64,000 bases of DNA from Nostoc sp. CHAB 5824 (GTDB lineage: Bacteria; Cyanobacteriota; Cyanobacteriia; Cyanobacteriales; Nostocaceae), in NCBI RefSeq assembly GCF_020829665.1, contig NZ_JAIVFT010000005.1:32710-96709 (forward strand). The letters are read 5' to 3'. Both the position numbers and the translations under genes were made by a program. This document shows positions 17,996 through 27,157 of the stretch, one piece after another (positions within the stretch are counted from its first letter, which is position 1; each line of letters starts with the position of its first letter). The notes beneath the pieces were generated by a model. It made no database searches. It worked only from the letters and a program-made list of their open reading frames with translations, and was not told the origin of the DNA.

Positions 17996-19642
17996 ATGTT
18001 CCTCACCCAAACTGTTCCCCGTCAACGAGAAATTCTTGAAGTATTCCTTCGCAATGGCTGGGACTATATGCGAAGGTTACTCACTGGTGGCAAAGCTGAT
18101 GAACCTCAGCTACCTACACCCGCGGTTTTAAAAAATATCTTGATAGATTTGGGCCCAGTCTACGTAAAACTTGGCCAGCTACTCTCTACGCGTCCAGATT
18201 TACTGAGCGCCGCCTACATTGAGGAACTATCAACCCTACAAGACGAAGTACCACCAGTTCCCTGGTCAGAGGTAGAAGTAGTCATCCGCAAACAACTAAA
18301 ACTTCCACTGGCAGAAACTTTCAGCACAATTAACCCTATCCCAGTAGCAGCGGGATCAATTGCTCAGACACATCGCGCTACATTAATAGACGGTCGAGAA
18401 GTCGCTCTCAAGGTGCAACGTCCGGGAATTGATATTACTATTGCTCAAGATATTGCTTTAATTCAAGGTATTGCCGATTTAGTGGCGCGGACTGAGTTTG
18501 GGCAAACCTACGAAATCAAATCCATCGCCGAAGAATTTACCAAAGCTTTAGAAGCCGAGTTGGATTTTACACGGGAAGCTGGTTTTACAGACCAACTGCG
18601 GCGCAACTTATCTAAAAGTCGCTGGTACGATCCCACACAAATAGTGGTTGCGGAAATTAACTGGGAATTGACCACAGAAAAATTATTGGTGATGGAATGG
18701 CTGGATGGGGTGCCGTTCTTAGCGGCGGATTTGAACAACAACAATAATGGTAAAGACCCTGCTGTAGAGCGAAAAGAAATAACTACTTTGTTATTTCGGG
18801 TATTTTTTCAGCAACTATATATTGATGGCTTTTTTCACGCTGATCCCCATCCAGGAAACTTGTTTTATCTCAAAGATGGTCGTGTTGCCCTTTTAGACTG
18901 TGGCATGGTGGGAAGACTTGATCCCCGCACACAGCAGATATTAACAGAGATGTTGTTAGCGATCGTTGATTTAGATGCTCAAAGGTGTGCTCAGTTAACT
19001 TTGCAGCTATCAGATTCTGCTCAACCAGTAATTTTATCGAGGTTAGAAAATGATTACGATCGCATGTTGCGTAAGTATCATAATGTCAGCCTAACGCAGA
19101 TAAACTTCAGTCAGATAATTTATGAAGTTTTACAAGTTGCCCGCAACAATAAAATTAGATTACCTAGCAATATGGGTTTGTATGCCAAAACCCTAGCTAA
19201 TTTAGAGGGGGTAGCGCGGACATTCAACCCGGAGCTTAATTTTTTTGATGAAGTCAAACCATTAATTACAGACTTGTTTCGTCGGCAATTACTAGGCGAT
19301 AATCCAGTGCGATCGCTCCTGAGGACAGCCTTAGATATTAAAAGTCTGTCTCTCCAATCTCCTCGCCAAATTGAACTGTTATTAGACCGAGTTACCTCAG
19401 AAACCTTACAGTGGAATCTATCGCTGCGGGGTTTAGATGGTGTGCGCCGAACTATGGACGATGCGGCTAACCGACTATCTTTTAGTATATTAGTGGGTTC
19501 GCTGATTATGGGTGCAGCAATTATTTCCACTAAAGCGCAGACAACTCAGCTATCTTTTTTAAGCACCACCCTGTTTGCAGTCGCTAGTTTATTGGGTTTG
19601 TGGTTAATTATAAGTACATTGCGATCGGGACGTTTACGCTAA
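17996..19642 (+). CDS. AarF/ABC1/UbiB family atypical kinase
   Basis: 548 residues. The UbiB-type signature is complete: KLGQLLSTRPDLL (KxGQ motif, about 59), the Ala-rich loop PVAAGSIAQTH in place of a glycine-rich loop, the lysine in ALKVQRPGI, EELDFTREA-like AELDFTREAGF, HADPHPGN (His281) and the metal-binding LLDCGMVG (Asp301, DCG in place of DFG). Two hydrophobic segments at about 495-545 probably anchor the C-terminus in a membrane. The family supports isoprenoid quinone (plastoquinone, tocopherol) metabolism in cyanobacteria and plastids; the substrate here is unknown. It stands alone, followed by an ABC exporter pair after a 160-base gap. Confidence 0.88.
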   Translation: MFLTQTVPRQREILEVFLRNGWDYMRRLLTGGKADEPQLPTPAVLKNILIDLGPVYVKLGQLLSTRPDLLSAAYIEELSTLQDEVPPVPWSEVEVVIRKQLKLPLAETFSTINPIPVAAGSIAQTHRATLIDGREVALKVQRPGIDITIAQDIALIQGIADLVARTEFGQTYEIKSIAEEFTKALEAELDFTREAGFTDQLRRNLSKSRWYDPTQIVVAEINWELTTEKLLVMEWLDGVPFLAADLNNNNNGKDPAVERKEITTLLFRVFFQQLYIDGFFHADPHPGNLFYLKDGRVALLDCGMVGRLDPRTQQILTEMLLAIVDLDAQRCAQLTLQLSDSAQPVILSRLENDYDRMLRKYHNVSLTQINFSQIIYEVLQVARNNKIRLPSNMGLYAKTLANLEGVARTFNPELNFFDEVKPLITDLFRRQLLGDNPVRSLLRTALDIKSLSLQSPRQIELLLDRVTSETLQWNLSLRGLDGVRRTMDDAANRLSFSILVGSLIMGAAIISTKAQTTQLSFLSTTLFAVASLLGLWLIISTLRSGRLR

Positions 19643-19803
19643 AGTCTATGTGTTGTGCTTGAGTAATGCCCACCACAGGAAATCATGATATGTTACTGGC
19701 GAAAATCCCTGCTTTAGTATTTGGAACCACAGATGAATAGCACTAAACACTAATTATTTATGTGTGTTTACCTGTGTACATCTGTGGTTCTAATATAAAA
19801 AAT

Positions 19804-20784
19804 ATGTCAATTATCATTGCTGAAAAGCTAAGTAAATCTTACCCAGTGGCAATTAAAAGTCCGGGTATTAAAGGCACAATCACCCACTTTTTTCGCCGCA
19901 CCTACCGCTCAATTCAAGCAGTTCAGGATGTTTCCTTTGAAATTGCTCCCGGTGAAGTAGTGGGGTTTTTGGGCCCAAATGGAGCTGGTAAAACTACCAC
20001 ACTCAAAATGCTCACGGGGCTGATTCATCCCTCTAGCGGTAAAGTTCAAGTAGCTGGACAAATTCCGTTTCATCGTAAAGAAGCATTTTTGCAAAAAATT
20101 ACCTTGGTAATGGGGCAAAAGCAGCAGTTACTTTGGGACTTACCAGCGCTGGATTCTTTGAGAATTAATGCTGCCGTATACAACATCTCCGATAAAGAGT
20201 TCCAGAGGCGGGTGGGAGAGCTAACAGAGATGCTTTCTCTAGAAGGCAAACTTACCCAACCAGTGCGAAAGCTATCTTTGGGTGAACGAATGAAGGCAGA
20301 ATTGCTAGCAGCACTTTTGCACCGCCCTCACGTATTATTCCTAGATGAACCAACGCTAGGACTAGATGTAAATGCTCAGGTGGCGGTGCGCGATTTTTTG
20401 CGCGACTACAATCAGCGTTATCAAGCTACAGTGCTATTGACGAGTCATTACATGGCTGATATTACAGCTTTGTGTCAACGAGTGCTGTTAATTCACCAGG
20501 GAAGGCTGATGTATGACGGGAGTTTAGATGGACTACTAGAACGTTTTGCCCCATACCGAGAAGTTCATATAGAGTTAGCCCAACCTCTACCGATAGAAAA
20601 ACTTATGACCTATGGTGATGTGCAACTCTTAGAAGGGCGATCGGTGCATTTTATGGTACCAAGAGAGACGCTTACCCGCACGGTATCTCAGATTTTGACA
20701 GATTTAGAGGTAATTGATTTAACAGTTACCGAACCGCCTGTAGAAGAGGTGATTGGACGAGTTTTTCAGGCAGGTGTCGTGTAG
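19804..20784 (+). CDS. ABC-2 type exporter ATP-binding protein
   Basis: 326 residues from the ATG at 19804 (MSIIIAEKLSKSYPV). It has a Walker A GPNGAGKTTT (about 63), a signature LSLGERMKAELLAALLHRP, a Walker B VLFLDEPTLGLD, and a switch histidine in LLTSHYM. The extended N-terminal portion before the Walker A (IKSPGIKGTITHFFRRTYRS) and the C-terminal regulatory segment fit the COG4586 ATPases. These pair with two COG4587/COG3694 permeases in ABC-2 exporters. Only one permease follows here (20847), so the second must be encoded elsewhere or is not needed. The exported substrate is unknown. Confidence 0.9.
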   Translation: MSIIIAEKLSKSYPVAIKSPGIKGTITHFFRRTYRSIQAVQDVSFEIAPGEVVGFLGPNGAGKTTTLKMLTGLIHPSSGKVQVAGQIPFHRKEAFLQKITLVMGQKQQLLWDLPALDSLRINAAVYNISDKEFQRRVGELTEMLSLEGKLTQPVRKLSLGERMKAELLAALLHRPHVLFLDEPTLGLDVNAQVAVRDFLRDYNQRYQATVLLTSHYMADITALCQRVLLIHQGRLMYDGSLDGLLERFAPYREVHIELAQPLPIEKLMTYGDVQLLEGRSVHFMVPRETLTRTVSQILTDLEVIDLTVTEPPVEEVIGRVFQAGVV

Positions 20785-20846
20785 TAGAGATGCGATTAAT
20801 CGCGTCTGTACAAGAATAAGGAATTTTTGTCGCGGGAAGTTAATAA

Positions 20847-21635
20847 ATGAAGCGGATAATTAGAAAAGCTCTAACTTTGCTGTTAGTATACTACGCCTAT
20901 ATGGTTGAGTATAGAGCAGAACTAATCTTATGGGTTTTGGCTGGATCTTTGCCGATTATCCTCATGGGTATCTGGATACAGGCAGCACAAGGAGGACAGT
21001 TTGGGCTATCACCTATAGATTTTGCGCGTTACTTTATCACGGTTTTCATTGTCAGGCAACTCACAGTTGTTTGGGTAATTTGGGAGTTTGAAAGAGAAGT
21101 AGTGGAAGGCAAGCTTTCGCCCAAGTTACTACAACCGCTCGACCCAGTATGGCATCACGTTGCATCCCATATTTCTGAAAGATTTGCTCGGCTAACGTTT
21201 GCTTTTTTATTAGTGGGATTATTTTTTATTCTTTATCCTCAAGCTTTTTGGATACCAAGTTTGAGTAGATTTTTACTGTTTATATTGGCGGCGGTGCTAG
21301 CTTTTGCTTTGCGGTTTACGATTCAGTACACCTTTGCCATGTTCGCCTTTTGGACAGAACGGGCTAGCGCTTTAGAAAATTTTTGGTTGTTGTTTTATCT
21401 ATTTTTATCTGGTTTGATAGCACCTTTAGAGGTCTTCCCAGAACCTGTGCAGAAAATAGTGATGTTTACGCCTTTTCCCTATTTGATTGATTTTCCTGCG
21501 AGTCTTTTGGTAGGACTACCCGTGGATATAGGGCGGGGATTTGGGTCAATGGTGGGATGGATATTAGTGTTTTTGGGTGCGAATCGCTTGCTGTGGCGTG
21601 CAGGTTTAAAGCGGTACTCTGGGATGGGAGCATGA
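20847..21635 (+). CDS. ABC-2 type exporter permease
   Basis: 262 residues with six hydrophobic spans, of the COG3694/DUF990 type (MVEYRAELILWVLAGSLPII near the start, then YFITVFIVRQLTVVWVIWEF, and LFLSGLIAPLEVFP before the last spans). It lies 62 bases after its ATPase, in the same direction, and the two very likely form one operon. The gap contains a short palindrome GATGCGATTAATCGCGTC, a frequent dispersed motif. A partner permease of the COG4587 type normally accompanies this pair but is not in the window. Confidence 0.88.
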   Translation: MKRIIRKALTLLLVYYAYMVEYRAELILWVLAGSLPIILMGIWIQAAQGGQFGLSPIDFARYFITVFIVRQLTVVWVIWEFEREVVEGKLSPKLLQPLDPVWHHVASHISERFARLTFAFLLVGLFFILYPQAFWIPSLSRFLLFILAAVLAFALRFTIQYTFAMFAFWTERASALENFWLLFYLFLSGLIAPLEVFPEPVQKIVMFTPFPYLIDFPASLLVGLPVDIGRGFGSMVGWILVFLGANRLLWRAGLKRYSGMGA

Positions 21636-21700
21636 GCAATTTATAATTCATGAGCAATTTATAATTATATAATTAGGAAGTTTATCACCCCAGAGTTTGG

Positions 21701-21883
21701 CTAAGTTGAGGAAATTTGAAGGCTGCGGATGAATTCATCCACTTCACGTAAAGTATTTATCTTTAATACGCCTCGGAAAATTGCCTTTAATTGTTCTAAA
21801 TCGGAAATTTGAGAGATTTCTGACATCAGTTTTAATCCTTCGCAGCCAAATTTCCTCTCTAAAGCACATTCAAGTTCAGGCAA
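21701..21883 (-). pseudogene. C-terminal remnant of a Rpn/DUF4351-like protein
   Basis: A 60-codon open stretch ending in a stop. ERKFGCEGLKLMSEISQISD followed by LEQLKAIFRGVLKINTLREV resembles the C-terminal tail of cyanobacterial Rpn-type (PD-(D/E)XK recombination-promoting nuclease/putative transposase) proteins. Upstream bases to about 21930 continue the reading in the same sense (FYQESFKKGWREGFLPELE), with no start and no nuclease domain. The gene is broken, and only its tail is left. The family link is by general resemblance. Confidence 0.5.
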
Positions 21884-21957
21884 AAAACCTTCTCGCCAAC
21901 CTTTTTTGAAACTTTCTTGATAAAAGCATATTGGAATGCAGATGAAAAAAGTATTCT

Positions 21958-22089
21958 ATGCGGCTAAAAGAAGATAGAAAACTGCATAAAGAAGGGTGGG
22001 AAGTTTTTCGTATAAGTAATTGGGAAATACGTCAGGAAGAAATTATTCTCGAATTGCTAGCTGATTTGAGAGAATTCATTGGCTTCTAA
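21958..22089 (+). pseudogene. C-terminal fragment of a nuclease-like protein
   Basis: A 43-residue open stretch (MRLKEDRKLHKEGWEVFRIS, then NWEIRQEEIILELLADLREF and IGF). The pattern of basic residues, GWEVFRISNWEI and a terminal LREFIGF resembles the end of small restriction-endonuclease-fold proteins (DUF559-like). No start region or catalytic block precedes it. It lies beside another broken gene on the opposite strand, so this is a decay zone. Confidence 0.35.
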
Positions 22090-22208
22090 TATTTTGACAT
22101 CTTCTTCTCATCTATATGCATAGCATGGGAGTTTATTAAGTAATATTTACCTTTGGAAAAATACACCCAATATCAAATCTGGAATCCAATTAAATAAAAT
22201 AAATTTTG

Positions 22209-23933
22209 TTACAAATTACTTGGTATCGTCTTAAAGTTTTCTGCCGTCCCCAAAGAATAATCTTCTAACTTAAAATCAGCAAAAGGCTTTTTTTCTAATC
22301 TATCCCGTAGCGCTTCATCGAGAATTACACCTGCTGATTGTTTTTTAACACCAATGATTATAATACTTCTCTGATATTTAGTTAAATCCTGATTTGCCTG
22401 ACAATCATTCCGTTGAAATTGTCCCAAATTTAATATACGATAACCTTTTATGCTTGGTGTATTAATAAATAATTTTTTTACGAAAAATTGTATTTGTTTG
22501 GAACGTTCTAGAGCCATTCGCTGTTGAACTTCTATATTACCTTTACAAGAAACTGTGCCTACAGAGATAATCTCACTAGGGTCTTGCATTATATTCTGTA
22601 TACGTTCTTGTTCTAAGTTTAAATTTAAAAGGTCTAGACTAATAATTTCATCATCATATTTAATTTGAAAATTGCTACCTAAAAGCCATTTGTATTCTAG
22701 TGATAAAACAGCTATATTAAATTCGGCTACTTTCCCCAGACTATCCCTACCTTCTTGATAAGGAAAATAATCAATCTTACCTTTTTTTTCGGGAAATTGT
22801 CCGTAATTTGACCTTGCAGAAAACTTTGATGTCCGCGTTGCTAAAGCCACTATACTAAGTAATCCTAATATCACTAGCAGCGCTGCGAAAAACTTCAGTA
22901 GTGGTACTTCTTCTGGCTGTTTATGTGGAGGAAATGAATTTTTAGTAATTGCTGGTGGTAATTGTTCGATGTTACTATTTTTTACTAAATTAATATTTTC
23001 AGGAGTAGTTTCTGTTAGTTGGGTTTCAATTTCTTCTAGGCGTTGTAAAATCTCTTGGGCATTAGCGGGACGCTTTTCTATATCCGGTGCTGTCAGCCAA
23101 TCAATTAAATTCAATAGTAAGGGTGAGATATGGATAGCATGATTTTGCCAATGCAATAAATTGTGCTGCATATCATACATATCTAAGGGATGGTATCCCG
23201 TGAGTAAAAATACAAATGTGCGTCCTAAGGCAAAGAAATCTGATTGCGGTACTGCTTGAGCATTCATTTGTTCTGGAGCGCTGTAGCCAGATGACATAAG
23301 TGCTGTCATCCCGTCGCTGTTGCTGAGTTGGTCTGGTTTGGTTCTGTCAATTTCAGTGGCGGTGCCAAAATCAATCAGTACCAAATTCCCCCAACCCTTA
23401 CCAAGGGGGGATCGAATCATGATATTAGATGGCTTAATATCTCGATGAAGGTACTGTTTAACATGCACTAAATCCAAAATTTCTACCAATTGTTTTAACC
23501 AAGCTACAGCTTGTTCCTGCGAAATAGGGTAATTCTGCTGCTGCTTTAACCACTGTTCTAAGTTATATCCATCGATTTTTTCCATTGCAATGCAATGCAA
23601 CACTAAACCATTTCGAGTTTGATATTGGAAGTAACTATCTTCGTTGGGAATGCCACGATGCTTGAGTTGTCCTAATACGGTTACTTCTTGCTGAAATAGT
23701 TCTACTGCTTTGGCGTCGCCTGATAAGTCCTCCTTGAGTATCTTGAGAATTTTAGGGGTATCTTGTTCGTATGCTTCATAAACTTTACTAAACCCTGTTT
23801 TGTCACTCAACAGGCTCGTCACCCGATAACGCCCTAGCAATTCCAGATGAGAACCACAACTTTGACAAAAGCGGTTTTGATGATTATTCGGGTGGTTTGG
23901 TTTAGGGCAAACGGGATTGATACAAAAACTCAT
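22209..23933 (-). CDS. Ser/Thr protein kinase with zinc ribbon, one membrane span and OmpA-like C-terminus
   Basis: 574 residues. The start has a four-cysteine zinc-ribbon pattern (Cys4, Cys9, Cys23, Cys26). The Hanks-type kinase domain (about 35-305) has HRDIKPSN (Asp165), IDFG (Asp188) and an APE-like SAPEQMNAQ. The glycine-rich loop is degenerate (LLSDKTGFSKVYEAY), with a lysine in ILKILK. A proline-rich linker and one membrane span (about 343-367) follow. The outer part (about 420-545) contains VGTVSCKGNIEVQQRMALER, like the peptidoglycan-associating OmpA/MotB fold. The layout suggests a membrane kinase with an outside sensing domain. Substrates are unknown. Kinases with this zinc-ribbon start are common in filamentous cyanobacteria. 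Confidence 0.85.
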   Translation of the reverse strand: MSFCINPVCPKPNHPNNHQNRFCQSCGSHLELLGRYRVTSLLSDKTGFSKVYEAYEQDTPKILKILKEDLSGDAKAVELFQQEVTVLGQLKHRGIPNEDSYFQYQTRNGLVLHCIAMEKIDGYNLEQWLKQQQNYPISQEQAVAWLKQLVEILDLVHVKQYLHRDIKPSNIMIRSPLGKGWGNLVLIDFGTATEIDRTKPDQLSNSDGMTALMSSGYSAPEQMNAQAVPQSDFFALGRTFVFLLTGYHPLDMYDMQHNLLHWQNHAIHISPLLLNLIDWLTAPDIEKRPANAQEILQRLEEIETQLTETTPENINLVKNSNIEQLPPAITKNSFPPHKQPEEVPLLKFFAALLVILGLLSIVALATRTSKFSARSNYGQFPEKKGKIDYFPYQEGRDSLGKVAEFNIAVLSLEYKWLLGSNFQIKYDDEIISLDLLNLNLEQERIQNIMQDPSEIISVGTVSCKGNIEVQQRMALERSKQIQFFVKKLFINTPSIKGYRILNLGQFQRNDCQANQDLTKYQRSIIIIGVKKQSAGVILDEALRDRLEKKPFADFKLEDYSLGTAENFKTIPSNL

Positions 23934-24111
23934 GACTGGATTATCCGTACTTTAACAGTTATCAGTTATGAGTTCTTAGTGTTCACAGGTTACTGATAAC
24001 TCACAACTGATTTAAGAGGAGTGCAGACGCATAGCTACTTGTCGCTAGACATCGCTCCTATTAATTCTTCTGTTGCCGTATGATAATCCCGTCCAATAAT
24101 AATGAGATTTT

Positions 24112-24951
24112 CTATCTCTGTTCTGCCAAGAAAGCTGCTACAGTTTGGTTAAATGCCTCTGGTTGTGTCAAAAACGGCCAATGATTGCCAGGAACTTGGC
24201 AGATGCGTAAGTTTTTAAGATAGGTTTTGTAGGGTTTAATTTGCCAATCTTGGCGGTTCAATCCTTGTTCTGGCTGGACGAAGATGGCAGGGGTATCAAG
24301 GGGGATTGTAAAACCAGGCACTTGCATGACTTCCTCAAAAATCCCGTCGCGAGCAGCTATAGTAAATTTACTACCCCAATTACCATCGAGTTTTTGTTCT
24401 ATTCCTGCTTGGAAGACTTCCTGCTGTAAGGAACTCCATCCTTGATATTGCTTTAACTGCCGTGCTTGTTGTTCGGCTTCTTCATAAGTGGCAAAGGGGC
24501 CCATGCTTTTAAGAAAAGGCAAGAAGCGATACAGCATCGGAAAAGTTACCTTGAAAAGGCTGGGCATTTTCCAGATAAAAATTGGATCGACCAAAATTAT
24601 ACTCCGCAAACGCTTTGGGTTTTGCCTTGCCCAAATGGCGGTTAATTTGCCTGTCCATGAGTGACTTACAATATGGGCAAAAGTCCATCCGAGATAGTCC
24701 ATTAGTGCTTCGAGGTCTGCGATCGCACTTTCAAAACTATAATCTCTCTCAGGCTTACTACTTTGGCCATGTCCGCGCATATCTGGTGCAACTATGTGGT
24801 AGTCTGCTGCTAGGTAATTTCCTAAACTAGACCACACTAGAGCATGATCCCCTAAGCCATGTAACAGCAGTAAAGGTTCTTGACCTTGGTTCCACTCTAA
24901 GTAAGAAAGTTGAATATCAGGCTTTGATAAAGTTTGACGTACAGGCATCAT
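24112..24951 (-). CDS. Alpha/beta-fold hydrolase
   Basis: 279 residues. An oxyanion-type LLLHGLGDHALVWSSL follows the first strands (about 27-42), and APDMRGHGQSSKP comes next. The nucleophile elbow is SHSWTG (Ser about 97) and the late His is in VPGNHWPFL. The acid residue is less clear (LVDPIF at about 120 or PEQGLNRQDW). Full family length. It has no signal peptide, so it is cytoplasmic. The reaction cannot be told. It does not belong to an evident operon. Confidence 0.82.
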   Translation of the reverse strand: MMPVRQTLSKPDIQLSYLEWNQGQEPLLLLHGLGDHALVWSSLGNYLAADYHIVAPDMRGHGQSSKPERDYSFESAIADLEALMDYLGWTFAHIVSHSWTGKLTAIWARQNPKRLRSIILVDPIFIWKMPSLFKVTFPMLYRFLPFLKSMGPFATYEEAEQQARQLKQYQGWSSLQQEVFQAGIEQKLDGNWGSKFTIAARDGIFEEVMQVPGFTIPLDTPAIFVQPEQGLNRQDWQIKPYKTYLKNLRICQVPGNHWPFLTQPEAFNQTVAAFLAEQR

Positions 24952-25064
24952 TGCACATCCACCAGTGAAGAGAGTTTCGCGTTTATATATTACTGCGAAA
25001 GAAGATGGACGCGGCCAGATGGGACTTGGCAGCTATAACCAAGCCTTGTAAATTCTTCCTAATC

Positions 25065-25985
25065 TCAACTTTTCTCATAGGTCAAATTACCTGGCTGCGA
25101 TCGCGCATTTGGAGTTAGAGTAATTAAATCGTCAATATTGCGTTTCATTGTGTCGCAAATCGTATCTAAAGGTAAGTCGTTAGGGTCATAACCAAAGGGG
25201 TTTTCTATCTCTAAACCGATGGCTTCAATGCCAAATACTGTAAAACCAACTAAAGCAGCAATTAAACCTGTCCACCAACCCAGAGTCTCTACTATTTGAA
25301 AGGGTAACAGGAAACAATATAGTAACAATAATTGCTTAAGATGAATAGCATAAGCTAATGGCATAGGTGTTTTTAGAATACGTTCGCAAGCACCTAAATT
25401 ATCTACAAGACTATTCAATAATTCTTGCATAGATGTTAACTGGTAGCTAGTAAGGCAATTACGATGATACTGCTCCTGTAAATAATCTCCTATCCAAAAG
25501 GCAACCTCTATCGGGGGATTATTCATAATCTTCAGTTTTATATACTTACTAGATGGCATTAAATCTTCTAACTCGCTATTGACTACTTCTCCCCGCAAAT
25601 GTAATTTAGTTGTTACAGCGAAAGCTACCAATAAATTTAGTGCTGTAATTTTATTGTTTTTATCTTGTGGAGAAATTTCGTCAATTGATACCCAAATTTG
25701 CCGTGCCAGATTTCGAATATTATTTACTAGAGAACCCCAGCATTTTCTTCCTTCCCAAAATCTATCATAAGCAGTATTGGTGCGAAATACAAGTAATAAA
25801 CCTAAAACAATACTAGGAATAACATTTCCTAAAATAGGTTGGGATACAGGCATCTCAAAATGGTAAAGTATAGAAATCAAAAATCCGAATGCTCCGCACC
25901 ATAAAATATGTTTATAAATTGCTTTCATAACCGAACCTTTAAGTTGTAATGTTGTGCGTAGCCATGTGATTTTTTCAGCTGTCAT
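25065..25985 (-). CDS. Bestrophin-family anion channel protein
   Basis: 306 residues of the bestrophin / UPF0187 family. Typical features are an early membrane hairpin (about 22-70), the conserved LLLVFRTNTAYDRFWEGRK with GSLVNNIRN, and the late PFQIVETLGWWTGLIAALVG span followed by GLEIENPFGYDPNDLPLD, which is the calcium-clasp-like segment of the family. Bacterial members form pentameric ion channels; in plants and algae relatives act at the thylakoid. Its membrane location here is unknown. No linked genes. Confidence 0.9.
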   Translation of the reverse strand: MTAEKITWLRTTLQLKGSVMKAIYKHILWCGAFGFLISILYHFEMPVSQPILGNVIPSIVLGLLLVFRTNTAYDRFWEGRKCWGSLVNNIRNLARQIWVSIDEISPQDKNNKITALNLLVAFAVTTKLHLRGEVVNSELEDLMPSSKYIKLKIMNNPPIEVAFWIGDYLQEQYHRNCLTSYQLTSMQELLNSLVDNLGACERILKTPMPLAYAIHLKQLLLLYCFLLPFQIVETLGWWTGLIAALVGFTVFGIEAIGLEIENPFGYDPNDLPLDTICDTMKRNIDDLITLTPNARSQPGNLTYEKS

Positions 25986-26301
25986 ACAGTCACCCTAAGA
26001 GAATATTTAGTGAACCGATAGATAAAATATCGATACTTTAAAAATAATAACTATACAAATAGCACAATTGGCAAAGAGGATACTGTAATGTGGAGCAGGA
26101 GAGGCTGATCCCAAGCTTATTGTCTTCTATTAGATAGAAGTCAAAAGCGATGCCTACGGCTGGCTACCCCCACCCGCTAATTGTAAAGAAATGTAAAGAT
26201 TGCTCGGTAGCTGCATAAATCCCGCAACTCACCCCGATAAATCGATAGAAGAAAAGGTACATAGCTATCGATGATAGTCATACAGCATTAGTCGGTATGA
26301 T

Positions 26302-26394
26302 GTACCCCAGTAAATCAAAAAGTTCTAACCTGTACAAATCCTGCCCTGTAAATTAAACGTTTGGACATAGCTAAATAAGTTATGTCTTTTTTTT
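26302..26394 (+). ncRNA. Candidate small RNA unit 1 (ends in intrinsic terminator)
   Basis: No plus-strand gene precedes this, yet a strong intrinsic terminator stands at 26364-26394: a 9-bp stem (GACATAGCT / AGTTATGTC, one wobble), loop AAATA and eight T. About 55 bases upstream is TATGATGTACCCC (26296-26308), a -10-like box next to a motif that recurs before the other candidate units. The T-tail just overlaps the end of the VOC gene on the other strand. Transcription is inferred only. Confidence 0.4.
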
Positions 26395-26779
26395 AGTGGT
26401 TAGTCTCGAAACGTTGAATTTCAATCAAATAACCACTGGAATCACGCAAAAAACAGTGGTAAATGTTGTACTTTTCGTTTAGTGTAGGTGGCTTTTCAAA
26501 TTTGACACCACGTTTTTTGAGATATTCAAACCACTCATCCACCTGCTGTGTTACCAAGGTAAAAATGATACTTGATTGCTTGTCAGATGGAGGAGTTGAT
26601 ATCTCGCTTGCTTGGCACAATCCTAAGTATCCAGAGCCACTAACAGCATAAATTCGGCAGGTTCCTTGATTAAGCCACAACTCCAAGCCCAGGTTTTGTT
26701 CATAGAATTCTGTGGACGCATTGAGATCATGAGTATAAAAGAAGGTAACCTGCTGTTCTATTGGAGGATGATCAGACAT
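26393..26779 (-). CDS. VOC / glyoxalase-bleomycin-resistance superfamily protein
   Basis: 128 residues from the ATG at 26779. The frame is open to 26824, but that extension overlaps a repeated, probably non-coding block on the other strand. One vicinal-oxygen-chelate module: QQVTFFYTHDLNASTEFYEQ then NLGLELW, a central YLGLCQ strand, and IYHCFLRDSSGYLIEIQRF at the end with the usual late glutamate. An early metal ligand is not obvious, so it may be a binding protein instead of a metalloenzyme. No partner genes. The name is at superfamily level only. Confidence 0.75.
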   Translation of the reverse strand: MSDHPPIEQQVTFFYTHDLNASTEFYEQNLGLELWLNQGTCRIYAVSGSGYLGLCQASEISTPPSDKQSSIIFTLVTQQVDEWFEYLKKRGVKFEKPPTLNEKYNIYHCFLRDSSGYLIEIQRFETNH

Positions 26780-26795
26780 AAAATACATTTGAGTA

Positions 26796-26895
26796 TATAC
26801 CCCAACGACATCTGGCGATCGCATAGGTAAAAATTGATTGATGTTAGAAACCTGTTACTACTCCAGATGCCTTAAAGCATCTGGAGTTTCTTTTT
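26796..26895 (+). ncRNA. Candidate small RNA unit 2 (homologous to unit at 27158-27261)
   Basis: Begins with ACATTTGAGTATATACCCC and ends with a perfect 10-bp stem (CTCCAGATGC / GCATCTGGAG, 26861-26886) followed by TTTCTTTTT. No plus-strand coding sequence precedes this terminator. The unit at 27158-27261 aligns with it over its length, with conserved start, middle (GGTAAAAATTGAT-like) and terminal CTCCAGA/TCTGGAG hairpin but changed loops, as expected of related RNA genes. Confidence 0.5.
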
Positions 26896-27023
26896 GGAAA
26901 AAGCGATGTCTACGACGGGCTGCGCCTACGCAATTTTCTAAATCATCCGGATATGCCAAAACAGGGCTGAATAGGGATGCATACTGAATTATCTATATCT
27001 AACACGGGGCATCAGTTATTGAT

Positions 27024-27084
27024 GTACCCCTCTTGCCAAACAACTCTCGCAAAACAGGCTCAGATTAACTGGGGCTGTTTTGTG
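27024..27084 (+). ncRNA. Candidate small RNA unit 3
   Basis: Starts at GATGTACCCC (27021-27030), the motif seen at the first unit, and ends in a hairpin (AAAACAG-G-CTCAG / CTGGG-G-CTGTTTT, with one G-G mismatch) that runs into TTTTGTGTA at 27075-27085. This is weaker evidence than for the neighbouring units, because the T-tail is part of the stem. Confidence 0.3.
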
Positions 27085-27098
27085 TACTTCCAACAGAG

Positions 27099-27142
27099 AA
27101 GGTATCTGAGGAGAAGCATAGTGGCTTCTCCTCAGATACCTT
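27099..27142. repeat. Perfect 19-bp hairpin
   Basis: AAGGTATCTGAGGAGAAGC / GCTTCTCCTCAGATACCTT around a 6-base loop, directly between two candidate small-RNA units. It could be a terminator for unit 3 (followed by TTAT) or a separate structured element. Confidence 0.7.
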
Positions 27143-27157
27143 TATCTACATTTGAGT

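Noticed and set aside
24000..24111. Short open stretch after the hydrolase gene (minus strand)
   Set aside because: About 24 codons, no start, no family; chance.
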